The translations under genes and the position numbers were made by a program. This document shows, piece by piece, positions 20,381 through 21,727 of a stretch of DNA of 21,727 nucleotides. Source of the stretch: JAXHTH01 sp034211115 (GTDB lineage Bacteria > Planctomycetota > Phycisphaerae > Phycisphaerales > SM1A02); NCBI GenBank assembly GCA_034211115.1, contig JAXHTH010000156.1, positions 1 through 21,727 on the forward strand, written 5' to 3'. Below the pieces are notes generated by a model. It saw only the letters and a program-made list of their open reading frames with translations. It did no database searches and was not told where the DNA came from. How positions within the stretch are numbered: position 1 is the first letter of the stretch; the number at the start of each line of letters is the position of its first letter.

Positions 20381-21727
20381 CTACTTGCCCACGCAGAACG
20401 TGGCGAAGATGCGGCCCAGAACATCATCGGGCGTGATGTCGCCGGCGAGCGAGGCGAGATCGTCCAGGGCCGACCGCAGGGAGGACGCGATCAGCTCCGG
20501 ATCGCGCAGCGCCCGCTCGTTCACATGCGGCCCGATGAGTGCGATCGCCTCCCCGAGGCTGTCGACCGCGGAGCGCAGGGCCGCCTCGTGACGCGGACGA
20601 AGGACGATCGCATCGGCGGCCAGGCTCACCGCGCGATCGGCGAGGCGTTCGGCGAGGCGCCGGCGCAGATCATCGAGGCCCCGGCCCGTCAGCGCGCTGA
20701 GAACGATCTCCCCTTCGGCGGCGCTGAAGTCGCGCCGCGCGAGGTCCGCCTTCGTGCGCGCGATCAGCTCATCTTCGACGTCGCCATTGTGAGGAGAAGA
20801 TTCGGGCGCATCGACGGGGACGCAGCGAACGGCCAGTTCCGCTCGCGCCGCCGCCTCATGCGCCAGCGCCTGCATCTGCGCATCGAGCGCGGTTTCGGCG
20901 TGATCGAGGCCGGCGAGATCGACGAGCATCACTTCCGCCGGGCCGTGATCGGTGTCGATGGTCAGCGGCTCGGCGAGCACGTCGCGGGTGGTGCCCGCGA
21001 GATGGGAGACGACGGCCCGTTCGCGCCCGAGCAGGGCGTTGAACAGCGTGCTCTTGCCCGTGTTGGGCGCGCCGCGCAGGACCACCCAGGGGATCGCCTC
21101 GAGCTGCTCGGCGCCGACCGCGTGGGCGAGTTGCGCGCGGATCTCGTCGCGCAGCGCGGCGAGCTGTTCGTGCAGCTCGGCCGGCGCGACGGGGACGACA
21201 TCTTCCTGATCGGTAAAGTCGATGCCGGCCTCGACGAGGGCGAGGGCGGCGGCGAGACGATCGGCGAGGGCCCGGGCCAGCGCGCCGAGACGGCCGGCGG
21301 TGAGCAGGCGGGCGGCGCGAAGCTCGGCGTCGGAGCGGGCGGCGATCGTCGCCGCCACCCCTTCCGCCTCCGTCAGCGTCATCCGGCCGTTCATGTACGC
21401 CCGCGCGGTGAACTCCCCGGCCTCGGCGCGTCGGGCGTCAATCCCGCGCCGGCGGGCGGAGGCGAGCAGCGCGTCGATGATCCGCTCCAGCAGCGGGGGA
21501 TTGCCGGGCAGTTGCAGCTCGGCGGCGTGCTCGCCGGTATAGGACCGGGGCGCGATGAAGACGAGGGCGAGGGTGGGCAGCTCGCCGGGGAGGAGGCCGG
21601 TCAGGACTGCACGATGCGCGCCGTGCGGGAAGGGCGGCGAATCACTGTTCCGCCTGCTTCGAGCGCTCCCTTCGTCGCTCCGTCGCTCCGTCGCTCCGTC
21701 GCTTCTGCGCCTCTTCTCTTCGTCTCT
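20381..21727 (-). CDS. mnmE: tRNA modification GTPase MnmE, divergent, 5' partial
   Basis: The frame is open to the right edge, giving 448 residues with the true start outside. Seen: a TrmE N-domain with FIAPRSYTGE, then GEFTARAYMNGRMTLTEAEG; a helical domain; a G domain with G1 GAPNTGKSTL, G2 GTTRDV, G3 DLAG (usually DTAG), G4 TKAD (usually NKxD) and G5 SALTGRG; and the C-terminal FCVGK with the catalytic Cys. Family knowledge: with MnmG it modifies wobble uridines (cmnm5U) of tRNAs. Differences: the usual HGG after SYTGED is replaced by ELQLPGN, and the Glu that supports GTP hydrolysis in E. coli aligns with Asp. The first 35 visible residues are an Arg/Ser/Glu-rich stretch encoded in part by an 8-bp repeat. 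ATG at 21394 lies inside the N-domain and is not the start. Confidence 0.88.
   Translation of the reverse strand, partial: RDEEKRRRSDGATERRSDEGSARSRRNSDSPPFPHGAHRAVLTGLLPGELPTLALVFIAPRSYTGEHAAELQLPGNPPLLERIIDALLASARRRGIDARRAEAGEFTARAYMNGRMTLTEAEGVAATIAARSDAELRAARLLTAGRLGALARALADRLAAALALVEAGIDFTDQEDVVPVAPAELHEQLAALRDEIRAQLAHAVGAEQLEAIPWVVLRGAPNTGKSTLFNALLGRERAVVSHLAGTTRDVLAEPLTIDTDHGPAEVMLVDLAGLDHAETALDAQMQALAHEAAARAELAVRCVPVDAPESSPHNGDVEDELIARTKADLARRDFSAAEGEIVLSALTGRGLDDLRRRLAERLADRAVSLAADAIVLRPRHEAALRSAVDSLGEAIALIGPHVNERALRDPELIASSLRSALDDLASLAGDITPDDVLGRIFATFCVGK
21673..21704. repeat. 8-bp tandem repeat in the mnmE reading frame
   Basis: CGTCGCTC occurs three times in perfect tandem (21673-21696), followed by a fourth copy with one mismatch (CGTCGCTT). 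The unit is not a multiple of three, so a change in copy number would shift the mnmE frame if the start lies beyond the window. It encodes part of an Arg/Ser-rich segment of the N-domain. Confidence 0.75.

Overview
This is a very GC-rich bacterial chromosomal window with 20 supported protein genes, two of them cut by the window edges. I see no rRNA, tRNA, CRISPR array or intact insertion sequence. The likely source is a Planctomycetota bacterium, possibly Phycisphaerae. That is inferred from composition, a lysine-rich AT-hook/winged-helix nucleoid protein, a very large FliD, a divergent MnmE and an XrtA-type polysaccharide deacetylase. It was not tested against any database.

Positions 1-10489 form a surface-polysaccharide locus. 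It begins with the 3' part of a WbpP-like UDP-sugar 4-epimerase. A leftward operon follows, with three left-handed beta-helix acyltransferases and a WaaE-like family 2 glycosyltransferase. Two of its gene junctions are GTGA overlaps. A rightward set comes next: a WcaI/WbuB-like family 4 glycosyltransferase, a formyltransferase-fold enzyme joined to it by an ATGA overlap, and an XrtA-type polysaccharide deacetylase. A leftward pair (an extended-SDR epimerase/dehydratase and a GDP-L-fucose synthase) then faces a rightward GDP-mannose 4,6-dehydratase. Together Gmd and Fcl would make GDP-L-fucose. The 377-bp gap between them holds a perfect 12-bp inverted repeat, about nine copies of an 11-bp tandem repeat and a second long hairpin.

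Positions 10507-14572 are a leftward flagellar filament-cap group: a small unknown ORF, a giant 1074-residue FliD and FliS with a disordered tail. A sigma-54-like promoter candidate lies just upstream.

Positions 14844-17121 carry chromosome-organisation functions. These are a 200-residue protein with a basic N-terminus, a predicted coiled coil, four VGRP AT-hook-like repeats and a C-terminal winged helix, followed by a clear intrinsic terminator, and then parB with two parS-like sites just upstream. No parA is in the window.

Positions 17261-21727 hold a soluble histidine kinase without a partner, a lone PotA/FbpC-type ABC ATPase, a DciA-like DUF721 protein, a YbgC-type thioesterase and MnmE, which runs off the right edge. 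ParB/parS, DciA and MnmE near one another suggest, but do not prove, that the window is close to the replication origin.
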